This document shows, in pieces, positions 19,698 to 29,958 of a stretch of DNA of 64,000 bases. How positions within the stretch are numbered: position 1 is the first letter of the stretch; each line of letters opens with the position of its first letter. Position numbers and translations under genes: made by a program. The notes under the pieces were generated by a model. That model searched no databases, was not told where the DNA came from, and saw only the letters and a program-made list of their open reading frames with translations. Source of the stretch: Moelleriella libera RCEF 2490 (taxonomy: Eukaryota; Ascomycota; Sordariomycetes; Hypocreales; Clavicipitaceae); assembly GCA_001636675.1 (NCBI GenBank), contig AZGY01000015.1, positions 591,311 through 655,310 of the forward strand. The letters run 5' to 3'.

Positions 19698-22654
19698 ATG
19701 GGCAATTTCATCAGTTGGCTCAACAAGAACGTACCGCAGAACCAGAACAATGGCAACGCGCAAAGTGACGACAAGAATAAACCCCAATCTGTCTGGAGTG
19801 AGTAGAGTCCCGATGGAAGCCTTGGGAGTCCCGACTGACCAATTCCTTAGGCATGGTCCTGACTTTGGGCCCGTTATTGGCTGTGTCAGCCGTCTATGTA
19901 ATACTATTTTTGATCTTTCGAAGATCTCAACGCCGATTCTATGCGCCGCGCACGTATATAGGCGGAAGGAGGTACGCCTATGCAATCGCGGTTACTGGTG
20001 ATCCCTGGGCTGAACCAAATGGGCTAAAACAAATTGCGCAGTGAACGGAGTCCTGAAATGCCCAATGGATTCTTCAACTGGTTTGGCGCATTCTGGAAGC
20101 TCCCAGACTCATATGCTCTCACACATCAAAGCCTCGACGCCTTTCTGTTCTTGCGTTATCTTAAGGTTTGCACCATTATCTGCTTCGTGAGCTTGTGTAT
20201 TACCTGGCCTATTCTCTTTCCAGTCAATGCTACCGGCAAAGGCGGTCAGCAACAGTTGGAAATCTTGTCGTACAGCAACGTTAACGTCAACGAATCGCCA
20301 AATTATTTCTTCGCTCACGCCTTGGTCGCATGGGTAGTGTACGGCTTTCTCATGTACATGATTACGCGAGAATGCATTTACTACATCAATCTACGCCAGG
20401 CCTATCTTTTGACTCCCCATTACGCCAAACGAATTTCTGCGCGAACAGTTCTCTTCACCTGTGTCCCCCAGGAGTATCTTAATGAAGCCAAGATTCGCCA
20501 AATGTTCAACAACGCCGTCAGAAATATTTGGATTGCTGGCAATACCAAGAAGCTGGATAAGAAGGTTGAAGAGCGCGACAAGGTGGCCCTGAAACTTGAA
20601 GGCGCGGAAGTCAAGCTCATTGTGTCAGTCAACAAGGCCCGCTCCAAGGCCCTCAAAAAGAAGAGCGGGGATGACGGCGAAAGAGAGCAAGACGCGGAAA
20701 CTGCCAACATAATTTCTCGATGGGTCCCGGACAAGAAGCGTCCCTCGCATCGCCTCGGACCCCTTGGTCTGGTGGGTAAGAAGGTCGATACGATCGAATG
20801 GGGCCGTGCAGAGCTCGCGAAGAGTATCCCCGAGGTTGCGAAGATTCAGGATGAATGGAAGCTGAACGGCGACTACACCAAGGTCGGCTCGGTCTTCGTT
20901 GAATTTCACACACAAGCAGATGCCCAAGCTGCCTACCAGGTCATTACTCATCATCATGCACTTCACATGAGTCCCAAGGCCATCGGGGTCAAGCCTCAGG
21001 ACGTTATCTGGAAGAATCTGTCCATTCCCTGGTGGCAACTGATTGTTCGTCGTTATGCCGTCTATGCCATCATCGCCGCCTTGATCATTTTCTGGGCTAT
21101 TCCCGTGGGCATTGTTGGCATCATTTCCCAAGTCTCTACGCTTCAAACGCTGCCTGGCCTGACTTGGATCTCAAAGATTCCAGAAGTAAGCTGCAACTCA
21201 ATACTCATCTTCGTTTGCTTCTGGGATGACCCTGCATCAATCGTACTGACGCGCAGTTTAGAAAATATTGGGCTTCATTGCCGGACTATTACCGTCCGTT
21301 GCCCTTTCGATTCTTATGTCCCTGGTCCCCGTCTTCATGCGTGGCTTGTCAAGAGTTGCTGGTGCCAAAACCAACACGGAGGCTGAACTGTTCACTCAGA
21401 ATGCCTACTTCGTCTTCCAAGTCGTACAGGTTTTTCTCTGGCGATCGATCACCGATGCCGCCTCCACCGCCATCATCCAGATTGCTCAAGATCCTAGTCA
21501 AGTTTTCTCACTCTTGGGTAATACCCTACCGACCACGTCAAACTTTTACATCTCTTACTTCATCGTTCAAGGCATCACGATCGCCGTCGCCACTGTGACC
21601 CAGGTTGTTGCAATGTTTATCTTCAAAATCATGTACAAGTTCATGGCGAGTACGCCACGAGCCAAGTACAACAAGTGGACCAGTCTAACCGCGATCCTCT
21701 GGGGCAGTCTGCTCCCGGTTTACACCAATATTGTCTGTATCAGTGAGTCATCCTCACCTTGCGCAGTTTTCTCGCTGCACTTGACTGATCTTAATAGGTA
21801 TCATATACTCCGTGATCGCTCCTTTGGTCCTATTCTGGTCGACTTTGGCCCTCTTCCTATTCTGGCTCGCTTACCGGTACAACCTTCTATTCGTCTCCGA
21901 CACCGCCGTGGACACACAGGGCCTCATTTATCCAAGAGCCCTCAAGCAGCTATTTACTGGTATATATATTGCTGAAATTGTCATGATTGGACTGTTTTCC
22001 GTGGTTAAGGCCCCTGGTCCCGCAGTACTGATGGCGATTTTCCTGGTATTCACCATTTTGTACCACATCACTTTCACCCGCAGCATCGGTCCCCTTCTCT
22101 CGGCCCTTCCCCGCACCCTAGAAATCCAAGAGGCCATATTCCAGACTGGTGGGGGTGAATTCGAAGCGCAGCACGCGACTAAAGAGGCTACCAACGGCAC
22201 CAATGGTACCAATGGCACTAACGGCACTAACGGCTCCCATGACGAATCGACGAAGAAGGCCGTGTCCAACGGAGACACTGATGATTATGGCGTCTCAAAG
22301 AAGGGCAATCTCTTTACTCGATTCTTCAAGCCGTGGATCTTTGCCGACTACGCTACCCTTCGCCATATGGTTCCCAGAGAATCTGATATTGACTTTGCTC
22401 ATCTTCAGGCGTCTGGGGAGTCGGCTGAGCGTGATGCATATTTCCCCCCCAGTGTGAACAGCCAGCCCCCTCAACTTTGGGTTCCTGAGGATGCCCTCGG
22501 AGTATCAAAACATGAGATCGCACTCACCAGCAGGGTCATCCCTATCAGCGACAAGGGTGCATATTTGGATGAGAAGAACAAAGTGGTGTGGTCCGAAAAC
22601 CTCAGCGACGACGCAGAATTGCCTCCTATTTATGAGGAAAAGACGTACTATTGA
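19698..22654 (+). CDS. CSC1/PHM7-like (TMEM63 family) ion channel, five exons
   Basis: Exons 19698-19797, 19851-19971, 20042-21185, 21262-21742 and 21798-22654 join in frame through GT-AG introns to 900 residues. Domain order follows the family. An RSN1-type first helix with GPLLAVSAVYVILFLIF is followed by YAPRTYIG and the TITWPILFPVNATG-like second helix. A cytosolic PHM7 domain (about residues 220-410) follows, then the seven-helix DUF221 pore with KILGFIAGLLPSVALSILMS and FWSTLALFLFWLAYRY, then a PHM7 C-terminal tail. TMEM63/OSCA/CSC1 proteins are mechanosensitive or osmosensitive cation channels, mostly plasma-membrane. The tail contains five Thr-Asn-Gly repeats encoded by a 9-bp minisatellite. 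Confidence 0.92.
22190..22234 (+). repeat. 9-bp coding minisatellite, (Thr-Asn-Gly) x5
   Basis: Five tandem copies of a 9-base unit (ACC/ACT AAC/AAT GGC/GGT) lie in the C-terminal tail region of the CSC1-like gene, in frame. Length variation between strains would add or remove three residues per unit. Confidence 0.8.
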
Positions 22655-24052
22655 GCTCTTAGCATACCTAATATGATACCCACTAGCTTTCGCACGAGTC
22701 CTGCGATTTACGAGTCTCGTTCATTTGTGCCCAATTGGAAACGCAGGAGAGGTTGGCTCTGAATTGCCTCGCGGATCCACATAGGTAGTGGACAAGTTAT
22801 TTCGCCACACAGGATGTTTTGTATCAAGGTGCGAAGATATTGAAGTAGTTAATCGACTTGTCTTGGGTTCGCAATGATTTGAAATCAAGTTCGCCGCTCA
22901 TGCATGCATGCTTCTCGATCTTGTTTAATAGTCATTGCGATAAGCGTAGGCGCCCGATATTCTGACGTGCAGCTCCGAAAGAATCAGAACGCTAGTCACA
23001 GATGTGATGGTCAGTTCGCGTTTCTGAGAGGAAAGCTTGGAACAAGCCGGTGTGCACAGAGACCCAGTTTATCAATGGCTGCACAACACGGGCTGCCAAT
23101 GACAAAGGATAGCTACTCCGTCCCCAAAAGCATCCGTGCCCGCTGAGGAGATCGAATCATGATCCACTGTTGCCGCAGCAACGTCTTCTCACAACAAACC
23201 ACTACGGCGCTAATCTACAAGCCCACGCATCCACGCGACGACCTCCTCGCCTTCCCATTGGTGGTACCATGGTACGATAGGTTTTGGAGAAGAACCCCTT
23301 GACTGTTTGTGAATCTGTTGACCGAGACATCGGGATGTGATTTGATGACGGCCAAGCCTGTCTTTTGGTGGCGCAAAGCCCCCCTCACTTCGGATGTGTG
23401 TGCTGCTTGGCGGGTGGGTGCTACAATGCTTTCTTGCATTGTATGGGAATGAGACGGTGACAATATATTGTGGCCACGTACCGAACTGTAAAACCCATCT
23501 TTCCGATGATCCACTGAATTTCATCGTCTCCTCACATATTCATCTTTATCCTGGCCATCTCTCCCTTCAGCGACTCTTGATCATTGTATACATCAGGATT
23601 GGTCTTCATTGTACAAATTGGGGTTTTGTCAACGGTTACATCTGCTTTGTGCGGTCGAAAGCCATCCCCTCCTTTCAATCTCAGTTCTTTTCCTCGACAG
23701 GTCGAGTGGAAAGGAGCCAATTGACAAATTAATACACGAACGAGTATCGCCGAGGACAAACGGTCGCAGTCAAGTATCACGACTTGTCGCTGGTGCCACC
23801 ATTCCGAAACTGGCACACATCGCACGAGAAGCGTATTGCGACACCCAGTGAGCTGAACGGATTGGTAACCTGACAGTGGCATCGTCCGCGAACCTACGCC
23901 TAACGCCCTCGAGGGGCGCGGTCCAACCGGCGCCGATGAACGTCGCGATTATGAGATGAAGTGCGGGCGAGTATTGCACTATCCAACTCGACAGTCATTG
24001 TGCTGAGCCTCTTCCCTGGCTAAGACTAAGAGGCGGGTTCGTTTCGTGGAGG
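22655..24052. other. Intergenic, 1.4 kb
   Basis: This interval has 3' sequence of the CSC1-like gene on the left and the promoter of the kelch gene on the right. ORFs here (for example around 23210-23530 on both strands) overlap each other and have no domain. Nothing else was identified. Confidence 0.5.
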
Positions 24053-27000
24053 ATGGAGTGGGCGACGAATGCGGGCCTAGCTGCCGCGGCCCGGCGCAGA
24101 GGAACAGGAACGAAAAACACGCGGCGGGCACTAGTCAACGGATTCATGCTCGGTCTTACATTCCTGCACTCTGGCTTGGCAGGAGCGCATGTCTTCCCAT
24201 ACGTTCCGACCCAATTTCTTGCGCCGCATACTTGCTTTGACCAAGCAGCCTGTCTAGGAAAGGACCTGGTCTATATCTTTGCTCAAACCGACGACGGCAG
24301 CGTGCAATTCTCGGCACTCAATTTTTCCGCGAGCGTCCAGGCTGACGCGCAATTGATCACCGTCACAAGGGACCTTCCTTTTCTCAAGGATGCGCCAGGA
24401 ACGACGGCCTTTGGAGCCGCGCGAACAAGCAGTGGCTCCGTCGTTGTGTATGCAGGAGCTTGTGATGGAGACGTGGGCTCATTGTGGACGTACACTGGCG
24501 ATGATGCTGCTGATGCTCCAAGTGGCACATGGGCTAGAGTGTCAACAACCACAGGAGGTGCTGACCATGAGTCAATTCAGGGACCAGCATTTCTGGGCGG
24601 AACGCTTGCCTTCTCTTCCAAACTCGCCCCAACAATGGATCTGCCGAGGGTCTATACTTATGGCGGCATGTGCACGACGACAAATGCTGGCTCCAGCGAC
24701 TGGCAGTCCCGCGCCAATTACACCAAGGACATGAAAATTCTGGCTCCTAGGATCCTGGGCTCCGATGTCACGTACTCATTGAGCGTGGCTCCTTCGAATA
24801 GTCCGCGTTCTCCGGTTGCCGGCTTCACGCTCACGATGCTGCCTCCCTCCATAACGAACATCTCTGGGTCCATCTCGCAGCAGGCCGGATCTGTTCTTCT
24901 AGGCGGCCATACCAAGCAGGCGTTTATCAACATGAGCACCGCTGCAGTGTGGAATCTCCCGGAACAATCATGGTCGTATCTAAATATCGCTGGCCCGGAT
25001 CCCACTGATGGTGGGCTGTCCGAGAGGCATGACGAGTTGTCAGGCCGTTCCATTCGAGAAATCGAGAGTCGATCTGGTCATACTGCCGTGTTGACGGAGG
25101 ATGGAACATCGATCGTCGTTATGGGCGGATGGGTTGGCAGCCCAAGCAATGCTGCCAAACCACAGCTCGCCATCTTGCAGCTCAGCCCGACATATGACTC
25201 ATGGAAATGGTCCATTCCGAGGGCCCAACCGCAAGGGAACAGTATGTACGGTCACGGAGCTGCAATTCTGCCCGGGAATGTGATGGTGGTATATGGGGGC
25301 TGGGACATACCAGCCGGCGGGGGCGGCTCGGCTTCGAAGCGACAAGCCTCGACCGGTGCAAGCTTGATGCGTTTCTTCAACCTGACTTCCATGTCATGGT
25401 CCAACTCCTACGAAAATCCGAAGGCAGGCAGCAGAAATGCTGACGCAGCCGCTTCGAACGACTCCTCGCAATCCAAACGCCTGGGTCTGGGCCTGGGCCT
25501 GGGTTTGGGAATGGCAGTGCTTCTGGTCGTTCTCATTCTCTTCCTTCTATGGAGATGGCGACTTCAGAAAAGGCGGCAATCGCGGGAGAAAGAAGCCCAG
25601 GCCGTGGCTCAGGATGCTGACTACTTTGCTCACGATAGAGATGAAATGGTGGATCACGATGATCTGTTTGCCTGGAATGGACCATCATACAACGTATATC
25701 CTGACACAAGAAGCGGAAGAGCACCAGTATACGAGCCTTTGCGCGGAAGTCGAGGTTTCATTGACGAAGGTGATATCCGCTACATGATACCCAGGAAGCC
25801 CGTCATGTCGCGGGCAATGAGAGGGGGCTATGCGCCAGCCGAGATCCGCACTAACGCGTTCATCTCGCCTCCTGGAAGAATTCACCCTATTTTGGAGGAC
25901 GATGAGGAGGATAGTCATCGGCCAGCGCATCGAACTACAGAACCAACAACTCCGACATCCGAAATCACGACGGACCCCTTTGTTACCCCAACTGCCGTGA
26001 CTGTGCCGCCGGTGATTTTTCCGCCGGTCAACCGATTTTCATCGTCGCCCAGCCCCGAAGGCCATAATCGTCATGATCCGGACGTGCAAGATTGGGTGTG
26101 TGATGTGGACGCAGCGGATTCTCTGCTTGACAGATACAATCACTCTCGACAGGGACGAGTTTCGCCCACACGAAAAAATTCCACACGATCTGCCGCTTTA
26201 CGGGACGACGAGTCAAGAAGCGGTTCAAATTTATCAGAGTCGAATCGGAGCGCGGGTGACAGCATACGCCGGTCGCGCTCTAATCGTCGATCGGCCACAG
26301 CCGGCAGTTTCTTCGGCAGCATGTTCGTGGGAAGCGTGGATCATCCCAAATCGAGTAGCTGCTCGTCGAGCAGCTACAATACAGCACGCTCCGGGTTCGC
26401 GGCTCTGCAGGCGGAGGGCCCGGCTCTTCTCGGCAGAGCAACGCCCACCAACGTGGTGAACGAGGACGAACAAGAGACTGAAGCCCCATCATCACCGTCG
26501 AAGGACAAGCCGCGGAGAGGATGGCTGGGCTCCCTGCGCCGCGTATTCAAGGATACCGACGGTGCGATGCCTGTCCCAGCAACGGAATCAACATTTCCAG
26601 AAGGCGGGACGAATCTGCATAGCAATGACTTCGAACCTCGGCCTGGGGTTCGCGGTGAGCTTCTCAGAAGGAAGCAAGGTCGGCAGGACTGGGAAGACGA
26701 TGCTACACAGCAAGATACCCGCGAGGGTCAGCCAGCTCTAGCCGAAAACGAATGGGATATTGAGAAGGCCGTGGAGCAGCGTCTGGTGCAAGTCATGTTC
26801 ACTGTGCCCAAAGAACGGCTGCGTGTCGTTAATGGCGACGAGAGGTCCGACGACGAGCACATTCCCGAGCAAAAGTTCGAGCCAGAGAATGAGACAGTGT
26901 CAAGGCAGGCGCAATTGACAGAAGGGCATATTCGAGATCTGCATGAGCCGCATGTTGCTGAGCTGATAGACCCAAGCTCGTCACCGCCGCCACCCTCGCC

Positions 27001-27286
27001 GCCGAGGACACCGTCACCTGGGGCGCAGCAGCAAGAGCAGCGTGAGAAGCGAGGTCGATTGAGTGGCTCCTCACACGTTGAGGATCCGGACTACTTACAC
27101 GTCGATATGGGAGACCGGCGATTGAGTCACTGCACAGACGATTCAGGACGGAGGTCATCCGGGGCCGTGTTCCTGGCACAGGCAATTTCCTTTGAAAGGC
27201 CTCGGACGAGGGTGCTGCAAATGGTGGACACGATTGAGAGCAGGAGTCAGTCGAATAGTCCAACGGGTAGGAGAAGCGAGGCATGA
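24053..27286 (+). CDS. Single-pass transmembrane kelch-repeat protein
   Basis: A single-exon protein of 1077 residues. The N-terminus has a hydrophobic segment (about residues 27-45, LVNGFMLGLTFLHSGLAGAH) that fits a signal sequence or anchor. Residues about 60-460 form kelch/beta-propeller repeats, recognisable by VVYAGACDGD, VYTYGGMC, IVVMGGWVG and VMVVYGGWD, interspersed with N-glycosylation sites. A strong transmembrane helix follows near residue 490-512 (GLGLGLGMAVLLVVLILFLLW), then a long Ser/Arg-rich cytosolic tail of about 560 residues with several SP/TP and RRS-type phosphorylation-like sites. The layout suggests a cell-surface protein with an extracellular propeller and an intrinsically disordered signalling tail. 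No specific partner can be named. The gene starts at an ATG in a clean context. Confidence 0.85.
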   Translation: MEWATNAGLAAAARRRGTGTKNTRRALVNGFMLGLTFLHSGLAGAHVFPYVPTQFLAPHTCFDQAACLGKDLVYIFAQTDDGSVQFSALNFSASVQADAQLITVTRDLPFLKDAPGTTAFGAARTSSGSVVVYAGACDGDVGSLWTYTGDDAADAPSGTWARVSTTTGGADHESIQGPAFLGGTLAFSSKLAPTMDLPRVYTYGGMCTTTNAGSSDWQSRANYTKDMKILAPRILGSDVTYSLSVAPSNSPRSPVAGFTLTMLPPSITNISGSISQQAGSVLLGGHTKQAFINMSTAAVWNLPEQSWSYLNIAGPDPTDGGLSERHDELSGRSIREIESRSGHTAVLTEDGTSIVVMGGWVGSPSNAAKPQLAILQLSPTYDSWKWSIPRAQPQGNSMYGHGAAILPGNVMVVYGGWDIPAGGGGSASKRQASTGASLMRFFNLTSMSWSNSYENPKAGSRNADAAASNDSSQSKRLGLGLGLGLGMAVLLVVLILFLLWRWRLQKRRQSREKEAQAVAQDADYFAHDRDEMVDHDDLFAWNGPSYNVYPDTRSGRAPVYEPLRGSRGFIDEGDIRYMIPRKPVMSRAMRGGYAPAEIRTNAFISPPGRIHPILEDDEEDSHRPAHRTTEPTTPTSEITTDPFVTPTAVTVPPVIFPPVNRFSSSPSPEGHNRHDPDVQDWVCDVDAADSLLDRYNHSRQGRVSPTRKNSTRSAALRDDESRSGSNLSESNRSAGDSIRRSRSNRRSATAGSFFGSMFVGSVDHPKSSSCSSSSYNTARSGFAALQAEGPALLGRATPTNVVNEDEQETEAPSSPSKDKPRRGWLGSLRRVFKDTDGAMPVPATESTFPEGGTNLHSNDFEPRPGVRGELLRRKQGRQDWEDDATQQDTREGQPALAENEWDIEKAVEQRLVQVMFTVPKERLRVVNGDERSDDEHIPEQKFEPENETVSRQAQLTEGHIRDLHEPHVAELIDPSSSPPPPSPPRTPSPGAQQQEQREKRGRLSGSSHVEDPDYLHVDMGDRRLSHCTDDSGRRSSGAVFLAQAISFERPRTRVLQMVDTIESRSQSNSPTGRRSEA
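26355..26377. repeat. Perfect short inverted repeat inside the kelch gene
   Basis: Ten bases, GTAGCTGCTC, are followed by a 3-base loop and their exact reverse complement. The hairpin lies within the sequence coding the Ser/Cys-rich tail (SSCSSSS). It may be chance from Ser codon choice. Confidence 0.7.
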
Positions 27287-28775
27287 TGAGACGCGTCGGG
27301 CGGGAGACCCAAATGTGATGGAGCGTTCATCATCGCACAAACGTGGTCATGATCTTGAGAAGGAGTGGGTGCCGTGCCTAAACAGCTGCGCAAAATGGCG
27401 ATTTGGCTGGGGCTAGAAGCAGGAGATAAAAGCTTGCCGTCACCAGGCTTGTGACAGTGCGACTGGATCTTCTAGGCTCCTTTATGCAGGGGAGAATCCG
27501 GCATCAGCAAAACGTCAGAAAGCCCGGAAAGTCTTGGGAACTCAGACAGCCCATGGAATTGGAAAAGTCAACACAGTGTCCATATGTTTTAAACACCTGA
27601 AGGTATTTTCATGAATTAAAGATAAATTATATACATGATTTGAAGAAAGAAGGAACAGCATACTTGCAAGGAAATGGAGACACGATCCAATCTCCAAAAC
27701 CACATGTTCATTCGGAGCTGGCCTGACCTGGATTGTCCCCGCTTGCTTACTTCCATGATATCTTTGCTCCTCTTCCGTTGCGACTGAATGGTGCAGCGCT
27801 CATGTAGATGAAACCTTAGTCCAAAGGCGGATGCCAGTACGTGGTCCTGCTGATTACATACAACCGGAACGGCATATCACCCGCCCACGTGAGAGAGTGA
27901 AAGCAGAATCAAGCGACAAGGGGGGATTACAATGTGTAAAACCTGCCTCTATGTGTGTCTGCTATTGTTATTTTGGTCGTTGGCTGCGAACCTGCGTATC
28001 CTTGTGCGATGGAAGTGCTCTGGAAAAGCTTGATTCTCGTTGAGCATGGCGCTGCCCGGCATAGCACGTATTGTGGAGAGGGTTCTGTACTAACAAGCTG
28101 ATGCCACAAGCGTTCGGGCTGTCTCACCAGGCAGAGAGCGGCTAGCATGATTCGGAGTCGGCGGCTCCCATCGTCGCCCTCGTATCTCGCCTTGGCCGCT
28201 AATACGAGCTCCCTCAGAGCGCGCGGCCCCTTTTGACGTATCACTTTCCCGTATTTGTGTCCAGGGAGTGAGCGATTCGTTGTTACTGGAAGGAATTGTG
28301 TTCATGGCATTTACACTTCAAGATGTTTTGACTGCAGAAAAAGACAAGAATGTATGTGACCTGCAATAAGCCGAACCGTTCGGGCTAGACTGCAGTCGAC
28401 CGACCACCAATGGATGGCTGATGACAGCGGCCGAGCTGGACGAGGAAGGACACCTGCATATAGAAGCTCCAAGACTGAACAATCTTCGGTGTTGTTCGGA
28501 TCAGCTGGTGCCGTTCTCAAGAATATTTTATGGGTGACGACGTGCTATGGCAATCAGTCACTACGCGATGGATATCTGAAGCATCAGCCAAAGACATGTG
28601 TCATACAGTCAATATATACGGTAGAGAATATCCATGGAAGCCTCGAATCCATCTCATATCGTCTAAAAATTCGCATACCCAAGGACTGAAAGAGGGCCAG
28701 GTGTCGTTGTCACCCTCGCCACGTGTCTGTCCGGAAACGCCTGTGCCTAGTATGCCGCGCGTGATTGGCCAAGTA
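27287..28775. other. Intergenic between convergent kelch and PI-PLC genes
   Basis: The two flanking genes point toward this stretch, so it should hold both 3' untranslated regions and terminators. An AT-rich patch lies near 27590-27660. Short ORFs have no support. Confidence 0.5.
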
Positions 28776-29936
28776 TCATGCCCATGTTTGTATGCTTCGC
28801 TTCTTGAAATGCTTGTTCCATGCAAGAATACTCTCAATAGCCTTCTTGCCTGGAAAGTCAAAGATTACAATACCTGTTCTTACGCCCCTAATCAGGTGCT
28901 CTTCTGCCCATCTGCTCGTCTTCTCATTCATGCCTATGGGATAAGTGTTGTTCTTGGTCCCCGCGGCGGCTTCGATCGGCAACACGCCAACGGATGCAGA
29001 TATGTGCGCGAGATAAATGTGCTGGTTGTCGGGAGCATCCGTTTTGGCTTTCTCCAGGGCCGATTTGATGGCCTGCCACTTGTCCTCTAGGTGGGCAGTG
29101 TCGGGAATGATCCATTTGTCCTCAAGGATCATTTGCGGACCCTCCCATTTCAGACCGTATGTCTGACTACCAGGGGAGTGATCAACCCAGTTTTGCAGGA
29201 TGAAGATCTTGGACCGCAGCTTGCCGAGCGAAGGGATCGGCAGAGATGTGTCGTTGTAGATGTACAAATGACGATGGGATCCGTTGCTCGTAACGGGCGA
29301 CTCGAAACGAGCCCAGTTGAATGCTTCTTGAAATGAGCGGAAATTTTTATCGCCCACAGGCCCGCCCTCTTCCTTGAGACGCATGACGATGGTTTCCGAC
29401 GGATTAGCATCCAGGAAAGCGAAAGCGGTGGTGAGGACGTCCTGGTATGAATAGCCGGTGGGTTCGCTGGCATGGAAGATGTGCAAGGTGTTGTCCTGCA
29501 ACCGGGCGCGTATGTCGAGATAACGCACGCCGGCGTTCAATTGGGTCCATAGATTCCAGTTCTGGCACTGGAGAGGAAACTTCTTGATATGGTAGGTCAT
29601 GGTATCGTGGGTGCCGGGAATGCTGAGACTGGTGATGTTGACGTTGTCCGGAATATCCCGCATCCATTTTGAATGATGGGCTAGATTCGCATCGAAGCTG
29701 TAGGGGCTGTGCCAGCCCCTGAAGCACGCTCCACTGACGAGACAAGGTGCCAAAGACAGCAGGAGATAGAAGAGCATCATGACGGCTGCGCCGGACAGCA
29801 CAATGAGCAGTGGAAGGCGTCGCGTAGACCAGGGCGAGCGTCGGTGATGGTGACGGCTGAGAGGATGGCGTAGAAACCTCACGGCTGAGGGGAGGAGTGG
29901 AGGGGGAGCTGCAGGTTTATCTGAAGAACTGGCCAT
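28776..29936 (-). CDS. Membrane-anchored PI-PLC-like phosphodiesterase
   Basis: A single-exon protein of 386 residues. A basic N-terminal tail (RHHHRR near residue 30) precedes a transmembrane helix at about residues 42-64, so the enzyme is probably a type II membrane protein or lies in the lumen of the secretory path. The rest is a bacterial-type phosphatidylinositol phospholipase C X domain. His110-Asp111 in SIPGTHDTMTYH, Asp141/Arg143 in RYLDIRA and His155 in HIFHASE match the catalytic residues of PI-PLC (His32, Arg69, His82 in Bacillus). Such enzymes cleave phosphatidylinositol, and some release GPI anchors. Several N-glycosylation sites are present. A CAG repeat lies just upstream in the leader. 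Its phospholipid substrate is inferred. Confidence 0.88.
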   Translation of the reverse strand: MASSSDKPAAPPPLLPSAVRFLRHPLSRHHHRRSPWSTRRLPLLIVLSGAAVMMLFYLLLSLAPCLVSGACFRGWHSPYSFDANLAHHSKWMRDIPDNVNITSLSIPGTHDTMTYHIKKFPLQCQNWNLWTQLNAGVRYLDIRARLQDNTLHIFHASEPTGYSYQDVLTTAFAFLDANPSETIVMRLKEEGGPVGDKNFRSFQEAFNWARFESPVTSNGSHRHLYIYNDTSLPIPSLGKLRSKIFILQNWVDHSPGSQTYGLKWEGPQMILEDKWIIPDTAHLEDKWQAIKSALEKAKTDAPDNQHIYLAHISASVGVLPIEAAAGTKNNTYPIGMNEKTSRWAEEHLIRGVRTGIVIFDFPGKKAIESILAWNKHFKKRSIQTWA

Positions 29937-29940
29937 GATG

Positions 29941-29958
29941 CTGCTGCTGCTGCTGCTG
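29941..29958. repeat. (CTG)6 / (CAG)6 microsatellite in the 5' leader
   Basis: Six CTG triplets on the plus strand read as CAG on the strand of the PI-PLC-like gene and lie immediately upstream of its ATG. It may be transcribed as part of the 5' UTR. Confidence 0.8.
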
